DNA from: Candidatus Roizmanbacteria bacterium
Lineage (GTDB): Bacteria; Patescibacteriota; Microgenomatia; UBA1406; GWC2-37-13
Direction: 5' to 3'
Length of the DNA stretch: 37,553 nucleotides
NCBI GenBank assembly: GCA_026395475.1
Contig: JAPLYQ010000031.1
Coordinates: 1-37,553 of the forward strand
The translations under genes and the position numbers were made by a program. The notes beneath the pieces were generated by a model. The model did no database searches, was not told the DNA's origin, and saw only the letters and a program-made list of their open reading frames with translations. Below are positions 25,464 to 32,574 of this stretch, piece after piece (position 1 is the stretch's first letter; every line of letters starts with the position of its first letter).

Positions 25464-26141
25464 ATGATTCAATTTGAAAACGTAACTAAATCATATCCTC
25501 TTGGAGTTGCAGCTCTTGATGATGTGTCTTTTACCATTGAAAGAAATGAATTTACATTTCTTGTTGGTACTTCTGGTGCTGGAAAAACTACTATTCTGAA
25601 TCTCATTTTAGGAGACCTGTATCCAAACTCTGGAACTGTCATCGTAAATGATGTCGATATATCCAATAAAAAATGTAAGGGAATTGAAGACTTGAGAAAA
25701 CATATTGGAGTTGTATTTCAAGATTTTAAAATTCTTCAGGATAAAGATGTATTTGAAAATATTGCACTAGGACTTCATATCCAAAAACTTTCGATAAAAA
25801 AAATAAAAGAACAGGTAAGAGAGGTGCTTACTCTGGTTGGATTAGAGGAGAGAGATCACTATTTCCCTGTTCAACTTTCAGCGGGAGAGTTACAGCGTGT
25901 TGCGATAGCTCGTGCGCTCTGTGGCGATAGACAGATTATTTTAGCCGATGAACCAACGGGTAACCTAGATCCAAAAACAACTTGGGACATCATGAAAATA
26001 TTCAAAAAAGTAGAAGAATATAAAACGATTATTATTGCTACCCACAATACCGATGTGGTAAATAGCATGAAAAAAAGAGTTATCGTTCTTAAAAAAGGAA
26101 AATTGATTAAGGATATGAAAAAAGGAGGATATGAACTATGA
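25464..26141 (+). CDS. ftsE: Cell division ATP-binding protein FtsE
   Basis: This 225-residue ABC ATPase powers FtsX, with which it controls cell-wall hydrolases at the division site. Walker A is GTSGAGKTT (35-43). The Q-loop is VVFQDFKIL. The signature is LSAGELQRV near residue 138, slightly altered from the usual LSGGEQQRV. Walker B is IILADEPTGNLDP and the switch His is in IIIATHNTDVV. The short size without extra domains and the ftsX gene overlapping by ATGA (26138-26141) support FtsE over other ABC ATPases. The C-terminus ends with KKGKLIKDMKKGGYEL. The last codons also hold the AGGAGG that serves ftsX. Confidence 0.93.
   Translation: MIQFENVTKSYPLGVAALDDVSFTIERNEFTFLVGTSGAGKTTILNLILGDLYPNSGTVIVNDVDISNKKCKGIEDLRKHIGVVFQDFKILQDKDVFENIALGLHIQKLSIKKIKEQVREVLTLVGLEERDHYFPVQLSAGELQRVAIARALCGDRQIILADEPTGNLDPKTTWDIMKIFKKVEEYKTIIIATHNTDVVNSMKKRVIVLKKGKLIKDMKKGGYEL
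26123..26128 (+). promoter_or_regulatory. Strong Shine-Dalgarno site of ftsX
   Basis: AGGAGG lies 9 bases before ATG 26138, inside the ftsE coding end. It is the clearest ribosome-binding site in the window. Most other starts lack one, which makes it notable and supports reinitiation coupling with ftsE. Confidence 0.7.
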
Positions 26142-27043
26142 AACAATTATTGATATCTATACGAAGGACTCCTTTCCAATCTCTTGCTGTATTTTCATCA
26201 CTTATTCTCACACTGTTTCTTTCTCTACTTCTTATATTTTGTATTAACTTTCTGTATGGACTATTAGGATATGTTGAATCACGACCACAAGTAACTATTT
26301 ACTTTCAAAATGAAGTTTCAGAATCAAGTATTATCAATGTAAAAAACGATTTAGAAAAATCAGGAAAAGTAGAATCTGTTAAGTACATGTCAAAAAATGA
26401 CGCATATTCGTTATATAAACAATTGAATAAAGATAATCCACTTTTACTTGAAATGGTCACTCCAGACGTACTTCCTGCCTCACTTGAAATTTTTGCAAAA
26501 AAACCCGCCTACCTTCCAGAGATTGCAACCTATTTAAACGGAGTTACCGGTAAAGATGAGGTAAATTTTCAAAAAAATGTAGTTGATAAATTGCTTTCGC
26601 TTACTTCAGTAGTTCGTACTATGTCGCTCGCCTTTTTTGTTTTCCTTATGATGTCAACAATTATTATATTGATGACGATTACTCACTTTAAAGTCGCTTT
26701 AAAAAAGGAAGAAATAGAACTCCTCAGACTCATGGGGGCATCAACTGGATATGTGAGAAAGCCTTTCATGGACCAATCTTTATTCCTGGGATTTGTATCT
26801 TCCACCGTTGTTTATCTCGTTTTTGGAGGAATTCTCTTCCTTATCTATCCATCAATACAAGGGTATCTGAGTGGTATTCAATCTCTATTTGTTGACATCG
26901 GACCCTATCAACTTACCGTATGGCCATTGTCATTTTTATATGCTGGTGGTTTATATATTCTCCTTACTGGATTTGGTATGGGAATCGCAGGGCTTGCAAC
27001 CTACTTTGCCACACGAAAATACCTTGCAATCCAAAGAAGCTAA
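26138..27043 (+). CDS. ftsX: Cell division permease FtsX
   Basis: This 301-residue protein has the FtsX layout: a first helix (residues about 15-45), a large exported loop (about 45-165) with VTIYFQNEVSESSI, VKYMSKNDAYSLYKQL, LLEMVTPDVLPASLEIF and DEVNFQKNVVDKLLSLT, then three helices at about 165-195, 215-240 and 265-290. The loop is the part that binds and activates the hydrolase partner. The cytoplasmic loop with KKEEIELLRLMGASTGYVRKPF (residues about 188-209) matches the conserved coupling segment E-I-x-L-M-x-L-x-G-A. Length is normal for Gram-positive-type FtsX. The next gene, 25 bases downstream, encodes a likely FtsX partner. Confidence 0.93.
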   Translation: MKQLLISIRRTPFQSLAVFSSLILTLFLSLLLIFCINFLYGLLGYVESRPQVTIYFQNEVSESSIINVKNDLEKSGKVESVKYMSKNDAYSLYKQLNKDNPLLLEMVTPDVLPASLEIFAKKPAYLPEIATYLNGVTGKDEVNFQKNVVDKLLSLTSVVRTMSLAFFVFLMMSTIIILMTITHFKVALKKEEIELLRLMGASTGYVRKPFMDQSLFLGFVSSTVVYLVFGGILFLIYPSIQGYLSGIQSLFVDIGPYQLTVWPLSFLYAGGLYILLTGFGMGIAGLATYFATRKYLAIQRS

Positions 27044-27057
27044 GCTCCAAAAAAATG

Positions 27058-27063
27058 TATAAT
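27058..27063 (+). promoter_or_regulatory. -10 box of the coiled-coil/C39 gene, leaderless geometry
   Basis: TATAAT ends 5 bases before ATG 27069, so transcription would begin at the start codon. No -35 at the right distance is clear. It would let the hydrolase gene be expressed apart from ftsEX. Confidence 0.5.
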
Positions 27064-27068
27064 ACAGT

Positions 27069-28265
27069 ATGTCTTTTGTAAAAAAATGTACAATTTTTTT
27101 TATCTTCATAAGTGTTATTTGCGCCAGTTCTTTTGTCTTAGCACAAACGAGTGAATCTGACCAACAGAAACGCATCGATGAATTAAAACAAAAACTTACG
27201 AACATTGGAAATCAAAAAAAAACTCTCAGCTCACAGATTCAGCAGATGGATACTCAAATCTCCCTTACAACTATACAAATACAAAGCTCAGAAAAAAAAA
27301 TCATCGAGACACAAAATGAAATAGAAAAATTAGGATCGCGCATTGACAATCTCGACTCATCTCTTAATACGCTAAGTAAACTTCTTCTCAAACAAGTTGT
27401 GAGAGGATATAAAACACAATCTGTATCTCTTGTCGAAATACTATTTGAAGCACATGATATAAGCGACCTTACCAATAAAATAAAATATCAACATGCGACT
27501 CAAAATAATAATCAAAAATTATTAGTACAGGTCCAGGAAGCGAAAGCAAGTTATGAAGAACAGAAGGTCGTTCGAGAACAAAAGAAACAAGAGCTTGACC
27601 AGTTAGTAATAAGTTTGAATGCACAAAAGGATGCACTTAAAACTCAACAAGTTCAAAAAGAGAGACTTCTTGCAGAAACAAATAATGATGAAAGCACCTA
27701 TCAAACACTCCTCGCTCAAGCTGAGGCACAGTTGAAAGGTTTCGGCAGATTCGTCGCAAACCAAGGAGGTTCTTCTTTGCTTTCAAATCAAACATCATGT
27801 GATGATTGGGGATGCTACTATAACCAAAGAGATTCACAATGGGGTGGCAATTCTCTCAATAACACAGGATACACTCTTGCTTCAGACGGGTGTCTTGTTA
27901 CCTCAATGGCAATGGTTTATACACATTTTGGTCATAGAAATGTGACTCCTCAAACTATCAACAGCAACCCTTTTAATTTCGCATCTTACTATCCTGCATA
28001 TCTAAATATGACAATTGTGGCAGATGGTACAACCTCTACCCGTGTCTATTCTGCTATTGATAGCGAACTCAGTAATGGACGACCTGTCGTTGTGGGAATT
28101 AGTTATGATGGAGGACCAAATCCAGATCATTTCTTAGTCCTAATTAGTGGTTCAAATGGTGACTATAAGATGAATGATCCTTATACACAAAATGGGCATA
28201 ATATTCCTTTTACTGATCATTATTCAGTTGGTAGTATTAGGACAATAAACAAGGTTAATATGTAA
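27069..28265 (+). CDS. Secreted coiled-coil protein with C39-like cysteine peptidase domain, probable FtsEX-activated wall hydrolase
   Basis: This 398-residue protein has a signal peptide (1-25, SSFVLAQ near the cleavage site), a long coiled coil (about 28-225) and a catalytic domain (about 245-398). The coiled coil includes the segment VRGYKTQSVSLVEILFEAHD (111-130) and ISDLTNKIKY, the pattern of the PcsB/EnvC family that docks on FtsX. The C-terminal domain is papain-like of the C39_2 kind: QRDSQWGGNSLNN, Cys265 in ASDGCLVTSMAMV, His354 in NPDHFLVLIS and Asp370 in KMNDPY form the likely triad. PcsB itself has a CHAP domain and EnvC a LytM domain, so this fusion differs. It lies directly after ftsX. 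The bond it would cut is unknown. Cys244 and Cys249 are extra and could pair. Confidence 0.85.
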   Translation: MSFVKKCTIFFIFISVICASSFVLAQTSESDQQKRIDELKQKLTNIGNQKKTLSSQIQQMDTQISLTTIQIQSSEKKIIETQNEIEKLGSRIDNLDSSLNTLSKLLLKQVVRGYKTQSVSLVEILFEAHDISDLTNKIKYQHATQNNNQKLLVQVQEAKASYEEQKVVREQKKQELDQLVISLNAQKDALKTQQVQKERLLAETNNDESTYQTLLAQAEAQLKGFGRFVANQGGSSLLSNQTSCDDWGCYYNQRDSQWGGNSLNNTGYTLASDGCLVTSMAMVYTHFGHRNVTPQTINSNPFNFASYYPAYLNMTIVADGTTSTRVYSAIDSELSNGRPVVVGISYDGGPNPDHFLVLISGSNGDYKMNDPYTQNGHNIPFTDHYSVGSIRTINKVNM

Positions 28266-28379
28266 CTTGGTTACATATACCAATAATGTGATTTAATTCT
28301 CCTTGTAGCAACTTAAAATGCAATAAATGTGGTTTATAATCCCTTGCATTGTTTTTCACAATATTTCTTAATATAAATC
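28260..28379 (+). other. Intergenic stretch with two small inverted repeats
   Basis: The 114-base gap starts at a hairpin that includes the C39 gene stop (ATGTAAC-TTG-GTTACAT, 28260-28276, no U tract). It then has ATGCAA (28318-28323) pairing with TTGCAT (28344-28349), followed by TGTTTTT, a weak terminator candidate with a 20-base loop. A TATAAT at 28335-28340 within that loop could start the downstream gene with a leader of about 33 bases. No gene is seen. Confidence 0.35.
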
Positions 28380-29639
28380 ATGTCGTATTTAGGACGCTTT
28401 TCTATTTACTTCATTATATTGTTATTTTTTATCCTTACTTATCCACTCCCAGTTAAGTCATCTATTGTTTTGAATGAAGTCGCCATCCAGCCAAATCAAG
28501 TAGTGGAGCTCTACAACACTGCATCAACAAGTGCTGATATTTCTTCTTGGTATATTGATGATGCCGGAGGAACAACCTACTATACTATTTCCTCTCAAAC
28601 CATTATTCCTCCCCAATCCTGCTTACTTTTCAGTTCGGATTTTAACTTTAATAAATCGTCAGCAGATGTTGTTCGATTATTTGATAACTCATACCCACCA
28701 ACCTCTTCTTCTGCAAAATTAATCGAACAGTATTCCTATACAAAAGCTCCTGATAGTAATTACTCATTTAGCAAGAAAAAAGATGGAGGAACTGAGTGGC
28801 AAACAACCATTTCTTCTCTTGGATTATTTAATGAAACTCTAACAAATTGTATTCCCACCACCACCCCAACTCCCCTCCCCACTGAAACTCCAGCACCAAA
28901 TCCAACTGCAACTCTAATACCTTCTTCAGAACCAACACAAACTCCTACTCCAACTCCATTAATTGATTATCAAAATATATATATTTCTGAAATATATCCT
29001 TATCCCTTAACTGGAGAAAATGAATGGATTGAGATTTATAATGGAAATAATATTCAAGTAAATTTAGATCATTGGTATATTGATGATATTGAGAATGGTG
29101 GGTCTACTCCAAAATCTTTTACTTTGGTTCTGGAACCTTTTACATATGGTGTAATAGATATGTCATCTTCACTCTTTAATAATGGTGGAGATAATGTGCG
29201 ACTGCTCAATCATGATAAGATCGAAAAGGATAGTATGGAATATGGGAAAATAACTCAAGGAAAAAGTATGGGTCGTATTTCTTTTTTAGAAGAGTCATAC
29301 TGCGAACAAGATGCATCAAAAAACACTGCAAATTCTTCCTGCATTTTAGAACCAACACAAATAGTATCTTTACAAACTACTAACAACAAAACAATGCTAT
29401 CGACACAGAAAATAGTTTCCCCGGCAAAAAAATCAACGAATTTATCCACACAACAAACAACTACTTCTGAGATGAATCCAAACTCTAAAACAGCATCTTC
29501 AAAACAAGTCGGAGAAGTACTAGGTATGCAGACAAAAGAAACGAACAATGCCTCTCTTACTCCTTATTTGTCTGGCGTTTCTTTCTCATATAGTCTTTTG
29601 ACTATTGTTTCTGTCTTCATTAAAATGAAGAATGCATAA
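28380..29639 (+). CDS. Surface protein with two lamin-tail (LTD) domains and a Thr/Pro linker
   Basis: This 419-residue exported protein has a signal peptide (about 1-28). The first LTD domain (about 28-125) has SIVLNEVAIQPNQVVELYN and DISSWYIDDAGG. A Thr/Pro-rich linker (about 161-193, TPTPLPTETPAPNPTA) leads to a second LTD domain (about 197-300) with IYISEIYPYPLTGENEWIEI, YNGNNIQVNLDHWYIDD and GGDNVRLLN. A Ser/Thr/Lys-rich stretch and a C-terminal hydrophobic segment (about 395-413) followed by KMKNA anchor it to the membrane. Bacterial LTD domains are Ig-like surface modules, often found with nucleases or wall anchors; no enzyme is present here. The Thr-rich linker is a plausible glycosylation target for the upstream locus (inference). 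It overlaps the VanZ-like gene by 8 bases. Confidence 0.82.
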   Translation: MSYLGRFSIYFIILLFFILTYPLPVKSSIVLNEVAIQPNQVVELYNTASTSADISSWYIDDAGGTTYYTISSQTIIPPQSCLLFSSDFNFNKSSADVVRLFDNSYPPTSSSAKLIEQYSYTKAPDSNYSFSKKKDGGTEWQTTISSLGLFNETLTNCIPTTTPTPLPTETPAPNPTATLIPSSEPTQTPTPTPLIDYQNIYISEIYPYPLTGENEWIEIYNGNNIQVNLDHWYIDDIENGGSTPKSFTLVLEPFTYGVIDMSSSLFNNGGDNVRLLNHDKIEKDSMEYGKITQGKSMGRISFLEESYCEQDASKNTANSSCILEPTQIVSLQTTNNKTMLSTQKIVSPAKKSTNLSTQQTTTSEMNPNSKTASSKQVGEVLGMQTKETNNASLTPYLSGVSFSYSLLTIVSVFIKMKNA

Positions 29640-30021
29640 GAAAATGGATATATTTTATTATTGGTTCCCGCCAGTTGCATGGATGGGAATTATTTTTTAT
29701 ATGTCTTCGCAAAGAAGCATCTCTCTCACATCTCACGTTACTACTGATTTTGTAACATTTAAAACTCTTCACATGATCGAATATGCGTTCCTTTTTTTTC
29801 TTTTCTATCGAGCGTTTCAGTCGTCAAAGTATATTAAAGATAATATAAGCGTACTATGCGCATTTTTTATGACAATGTTTTATAGTCTCACAGATGAATT
29901 TCACCAACTCTATATCGCAACACGTCAAGGTCGTTTGAGAGATGTTTTATTTGATGTAGTCGGCATACTTATCATGTATGTTATCATTAAGAAGATACGA
30001 CTTATCCAAAAACTGTTATGA
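29632..30021 (+). CDS. VanZ-like membrane protein
   Basis: This 129-residue protein has four helices. The VanZ-family motifs are all visible: PPVAWMGIIFYMSSQ in helix 1, KTLHMIEYAFLFFLFYRAF with H-x2-E-Y in helix 2, YSLTDEFHQLYIATRQG with D-E-x-H-Q, and LRDVLFDVVGILIM with D-x3-D-x2-G in helix 4. VanZ proteins are linked to glycopeptide tolerance in enterococci, but most genomic members have an unknown envelope role. Here it is coupled to both neighbours (8-base overlap upstream, ATGA overlap with the CAP gene), so a shared envelope function is likely. Confidence 0.88.
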   Translation: MHKKMDIFYYWFPPVAWMGIIFYMSSQRSISLTSHVTTDFVTFKTLHMIEYAFLFFLFYRAFQSSKYIKDNISVLCAFFMTMFYSLTDEFHQLYIATRQGRLRDVLFDVVGILIMYVIIKKIRLIQKLL

Positions 30022-30899
30022 ACTTTCTCTTGAATAAAATCCGTCATTTCTTCATCCCTCGTGAAGAAAATAATTATCATGCTCATTCACTTCATACAAG
30101 CATGCTTTCGGTCTATTTGCTTGTTGCTATCATGCTTGTATTTGTTAGTAAAAATGTTCCTTCTTTTTCAAATGTACTTGGAGTAGCAACGGATATTTCT
30201 ATTCCTAAATTATTAACGCTTACAAATGAAGAGCGCACAAAACTTGGTCTTCCAGCACTCCAATCAAATAATCAGCTAACTCAAGCAGCAGAAAAAAAGG
30301 CAGCGGACATGTTTAAAAAGGACTATTGGTCTCATTTTGCACCAGATGGTGGGAGTCCATGGGATTTTATTAAACAATCTGGATATCAATATGAATATGC
30401 AGGAGAAAATTTAGCAAAAAATTTTCTATATTCAAAAAATGTTGTAGATGCATGGATGAACTCACCAACACATAAAGAAAATATTGTAAAAAAAGACTAT
30501 ACAGAAGTCGGATATGCAGTGGTTAATGGTATGCTAGGAGGCGAAGAAACAACTCTTGTTGTACAAATGTTTGGAGCCCCTCTGAATAAGACAATGACAA
30601 AAACTGAGCAAGTTCCAGAATCGACGCAAAAGGATGTTCCAGTTGTACAAGAGGTTCAAAAACCAGCAGTCTTAGGGCAGTCACAAAAACAGGCTGGAGT
30701 CGTAAATGGAAAACACCTTGCTTATGACATTAACATTGTTTTCATCGCATTTATTGCGGGAGCACTTCTTCTTGATTTTACCGTTGCATCAAAACTCAAC
30801 ATACTTCATTTACGAGGAAAACATCTTGCACATTTATTATTCTTAGGATTTATAAGTTTGGGAATTCTCCTTATTCTCAAACAAGGAGCAATCCTTTAA
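30018..30899 (+). CDS. Membrane-anchored CAP (SCP/PR-1) domain protein
   Basis: This 293-residue protein has a first helix (about 31-52) and an exported CAP domain (about 65-195) with LTNEERTKLGLPALQSNNQL, AAEKKAADMFKKDYWSHFAP, YAGENLAKNF and WMNSPTHKENIV. It therefore keeps the two His (SHFAP and PTHKE) and the Glu of AGENLA that line the CAP cavity. A Gln/Val/Pro linker follows, and two further helices (about 236-258 and 270-290) end the protein, an arrangement common in Patescibacteria but rare elsewhere (inference). Bacterial CAP proteins are secreted or wall-associated and their activity is mostly unknown. The start overlaps the VanZ-like stop by 4 bases. Confidence 0.87.
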   Translation: MNFLLNKIRHFFIPREENNYHAHSLHTSMLSVYLLVAIMLVFVSKNVPSFSNVLGVATDISIPKLLTLTNEERTKLGLPALQSNNQLTQAAEKKAADMFKKDYWSHFAPDGGSPWDFIKQSGYQYEYAGENLAKNFLYSKNVVDAWMNSPTHKENIVKKDYTEVGYAVVNGMLGGEETTLVVQMFGAPLNKTMTKTEQVPESTQKDVPVVQEVQKPAVLGQSQKQAGVVNGKHLAYDINIVFIAFIAGALLLDFTVASKLNILHLRGKHLAHLLFLGFISLGILLILKQGAIL

Positions 30900-30905
30900 T
30901 AAATT

Positions 30906-31187
30906 ATGAATCACCTTATTCATGCGGTACAGAAAGAGTTAAAAAAACACATGTTTGATTACTTACTTCTCTGTACAGGTGGTGTTATTTTTCTTCTTTT
31001 TTTACGATTATTTCAAGGATATCGAACTTATAGTTTTATGATTATTTGTTTGTTCGTTGGATTCTACGTATTCTGGGGGCAATACCACCACACAAAGACA
31101 GGAAGAGTTCGTCTCTCTCATATAGTAGAATATATCCTTATTGGATTTACTATTTTGTTTTTACTCTTGTTATTCATTCAACCATAA
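30906..31187 (+). CDS. Small three-helix membrane protein of unknown function
   Basis: This 93-residue protein is not recognised. It has a short basic amphipathic start (HAVQKELKKHMF) and three hydrophobic segments at about 18-34, 41-58 and 69-91. It has no catalytic motif. It lies 6 bases after the CAP gene and 9 bases before the RmlA-type gene, all in one direction, so it is probably a real operon member despite its size. Confidence 0.65.
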   Translation: MNHLIHAVQKELKKHMFDYLLLCTGGVIFLLFLRLFQGYRTYSFMIICLFVGFYVFWGQYHHTKTGRVRLSHIVEYILIGFTILFLLLLFIQP

Positions 31188-31196
31188 CAATATACT

Positions 31197-31946
31197 ATGA
31201 AAGGAATTATACTTGCAGGAGGCTTGGGAAGTAGACTCTATCCATTAACATATGCTACAAATAAACATCTTCTTCCTGTGTATGACAAACCAATGATCTA
31301 TTATCCTATTCAAACATTGGTGAATGCAGGAATTAAGGAAATATTAATCATTGTTTCAGGACCACATTCAGGACACTTTATTCCTGTGTTAAAAAATGGA
31401 AAGGAATTTGGAGTTGAGCATATTGAATTTGCCTACCAGGAAAAGCCAGATGGAGGCATTGCAGATGCTCTTGCTATAGCGCGTAATTTTGCTGAGGGAG
31501 ACTCTATTACGGTTATCTTAGGAGACAACACAACCGATGCGGATATTTCTAAACCTGTAAAAAACTTTAAAGAAGGTGCTTCTATATTCTTAAAACGAGT
31601 ACCAAACCCAAATAAATATGGAGTACCTCGTTTTGATGAAAAGGATCCAACAAAAATAGTGGAAATACTCGAAAAACCAAAAGATCCTCCATCTGACTTT
31701 GCTGTCACTGGAGTGTATATCTATGACAAGAATGTGTTTGAGATAATCAAAACCTGTAAACCTTCATGGCGCGGAGAATTGGAGATTACCGATGTTAATA
31801 ATGCCTATTTAAAGCTTGGTAAACTCACATGGGCAGAACTTAATGGATATTGGCTTGACGCAGGAAGCTTCAACACATTATACTTAGCTAATAAATATTG
31901 GACTGAAAAGAAAAATCCGTCCATTAAAAACATTTCTATCGAATAA
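31197..31946 (+). CDS. rmlA: Glucose-1-phosphate thymidylyltransferase-type sugar nucleotidyltransferase
   Basis: This 249-residue enzyme should join a sugar-1-phosphate and an NTP, typically glucose-1-phosphate and dTTP, the first step to dTDP-rhamnose. The signature MKGIILAGGLGSRLYPLT binds the nucleotide. NKHLLPVYDKPMIYYPIQTL, the metal-binding LGDN (D110) and NKYGVPRFDE with EKP are conserved in RmlA. WRGELEITDVNNAYL and GYWLDAGSF end the core. It is about 40 residues shorter than the classical RmlA and lacks the C-terminal helices that form the allosteric site, so it belongs to a short form. The other rhamnose genes (rmlB, C, D) are not in the window. It would supply donors for the GT2 enzymes upstream. 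Confidence 0.85.
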   Translation: MKGIILAGGLGSRLYPLTYATNKHLLPVYDKPMIYYPIQTLVNAGIKEILIIVSGPHSGHFIPVLKNGKEFGVEHIEFAYQEKPDGGIADALAIARNFAEGDSITVILGDNTTDADISKPVKNFKEGASIFLKRVPNPNKYGVPRFDEKDPTKIVEILEKPKDPPSDFAVTGVYIYDKNVFEIIKTCKPSWRGELEITDVNNAYLKLGKLTWAELNGYWLDAGSFNTLYLANKYWTEKKNPSIKNISIE

Positions 31947-31948
31947 TT

Positions 31949-32209
31949 ATGGACACAATGCAGATTTTGCTTATTATAACCCTTGGGACAACAACCGTTT
32001 TTTCTGTAATAATTGGCATTCAACTTATCCTTGTTTTGAAAGAACTCAAAAAAACATTGGCAACAGTAAACAAGATAACCACTGGTTTTGAGTCTATTGG
32101 TGTAGGAATGGAAAAGGGATTTGAAGAAATATCTGGATTTATGAATGGTTTTAAAGCACTTTTTAAGTTGTTTGAGCTCGTGTCTCCTAAAAAAAATGAC
32201 AAAAAATGA
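31949..32209 (+). CDS. Small YtxG/DUF948-like membrane protein
   Basis: This 86-residue protein has one N-terminal helix (about 5-31, ILLIITLGTTTVFSVIIGIQ) followed by a polar, helical tail (VLKELKKTLATVNKITTGFE, then a Gly/Phe-rich stretch). This layout, a helix followed by a coiled region with Leu/Lys repeats, is typical of DUF948 proteins such as YtxG of Bacillus. It lies 2 bases after the RmlA-type gene and overlaps the YtxH-like gene by 14 bases. The assignment is by architecture and neighbour only. Confidence 0.55.
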   Translation: MDTMQILLIITLGTTTVFSVIIGIQLILVLKELKKTLATVNKITTGFESIGVGMEKGFEEISGFMNGFKALFKLFELVSPKKNDKK

Positions 32210-32474
32210 ACCTGGTGTAAAGAACTTTTGGAATGGGTTTTTGGCAGGAGGCGCTGTTGCCGGACTCGTTTTGTATGCGTTTGGAACAAAAAATGGAAGA
32301 AATGGGCTTCGAGTGCTTCTTTCATTTTCTGAAGATTTAGATACAAATATTCATAAGATTTTCTCCCACACTCAACCTCAAAATTCAAAAAAATCAATAA
32401 AAAATCAAGGGTCAATGCTGGAGACAGTGACGACGATCCTTGATAAAATACAATATGCATCAAAACACGCTTGA
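32196..32474 (+). CDS. YtxH-like small membrane protein
   Basis: This 92-residue protein starts at ATG 32196 (MTKNEPGVKNFWNGF); the frame is open further upstream, but homology begins here. It has NFWNGFLAGGAVAGLVLYAFG, a Gly/Ala-rich helix, then TKNGRNGLRVLL, the YtxH pattern in which a short helix is followed by K-x-G-R-x-x-R/L. The rest is a polar tail. YtxG and YtxH are adjacent in Bacillus general-stress operons. Their function is unknown. The start overlaps the previous gene by 14 bases. The stop overlaps the -35 box of the rpoB promoter. Confidence 0.6.
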   Translation: MTKNEPGVKNFWNGFLAGGAVAGLVLYAFGTKNGRNGLRVLLSFSEDLDTNIHKIFSHTQPQNSKKSIKNQGSMLETVTTILDKIQYASKHA

Positions 32475-32499
32475 CTTTTCTTTATATATAATGTATAAA
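32471..32499 (+). promoter_or_regulatory. Sigma70 promoter of the rpoB-rpoC operon
   Basis: TTGACT (32471-32476), a 17-base spacer and TATAAA (32494-32499) make the best plus-strand promoter in the window. The expected start is near 32506, giving a leader of about 70 bases before ATG 32575. Confidence 0.7.
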
Positions 32500-32512
32500 T
32501 AGGAGTTTTTCA

Positions 32513-32542
32513 CAACCCCCCGTATTTGAGGGGATTGTTTTT
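32513..32542 (+). terminator. Terminator-like hairpin in the rpoB leader
   Basis: CAACCCC (32513-32519) pairs with GGGGATTG (32530-32537) with one bulged A and a loop of 10 bases, followed by TTTTT (32538-32542). It has the look of a Rho-independent terminator, but lies downstream of the rpoB promoter, only about 7 bases after the expected start. It may be an attenuator for rpoBC, or stop readthrough from the upstream operon while sparing some rpoB transcripts. Confidence 0.55.
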
Positions 32543-32574
32543 GTTATCATAAAATTTTGCTCTACCAAAGAACG

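Noticed and set aside
28260..28276. ATGTAAC-TTG-GTTACAT as a terminator of the C39 gene
   Set aside because: The stem is AT-rich with a 3-base loop and no U tract follows, so it was noted only as an inverted repeat.
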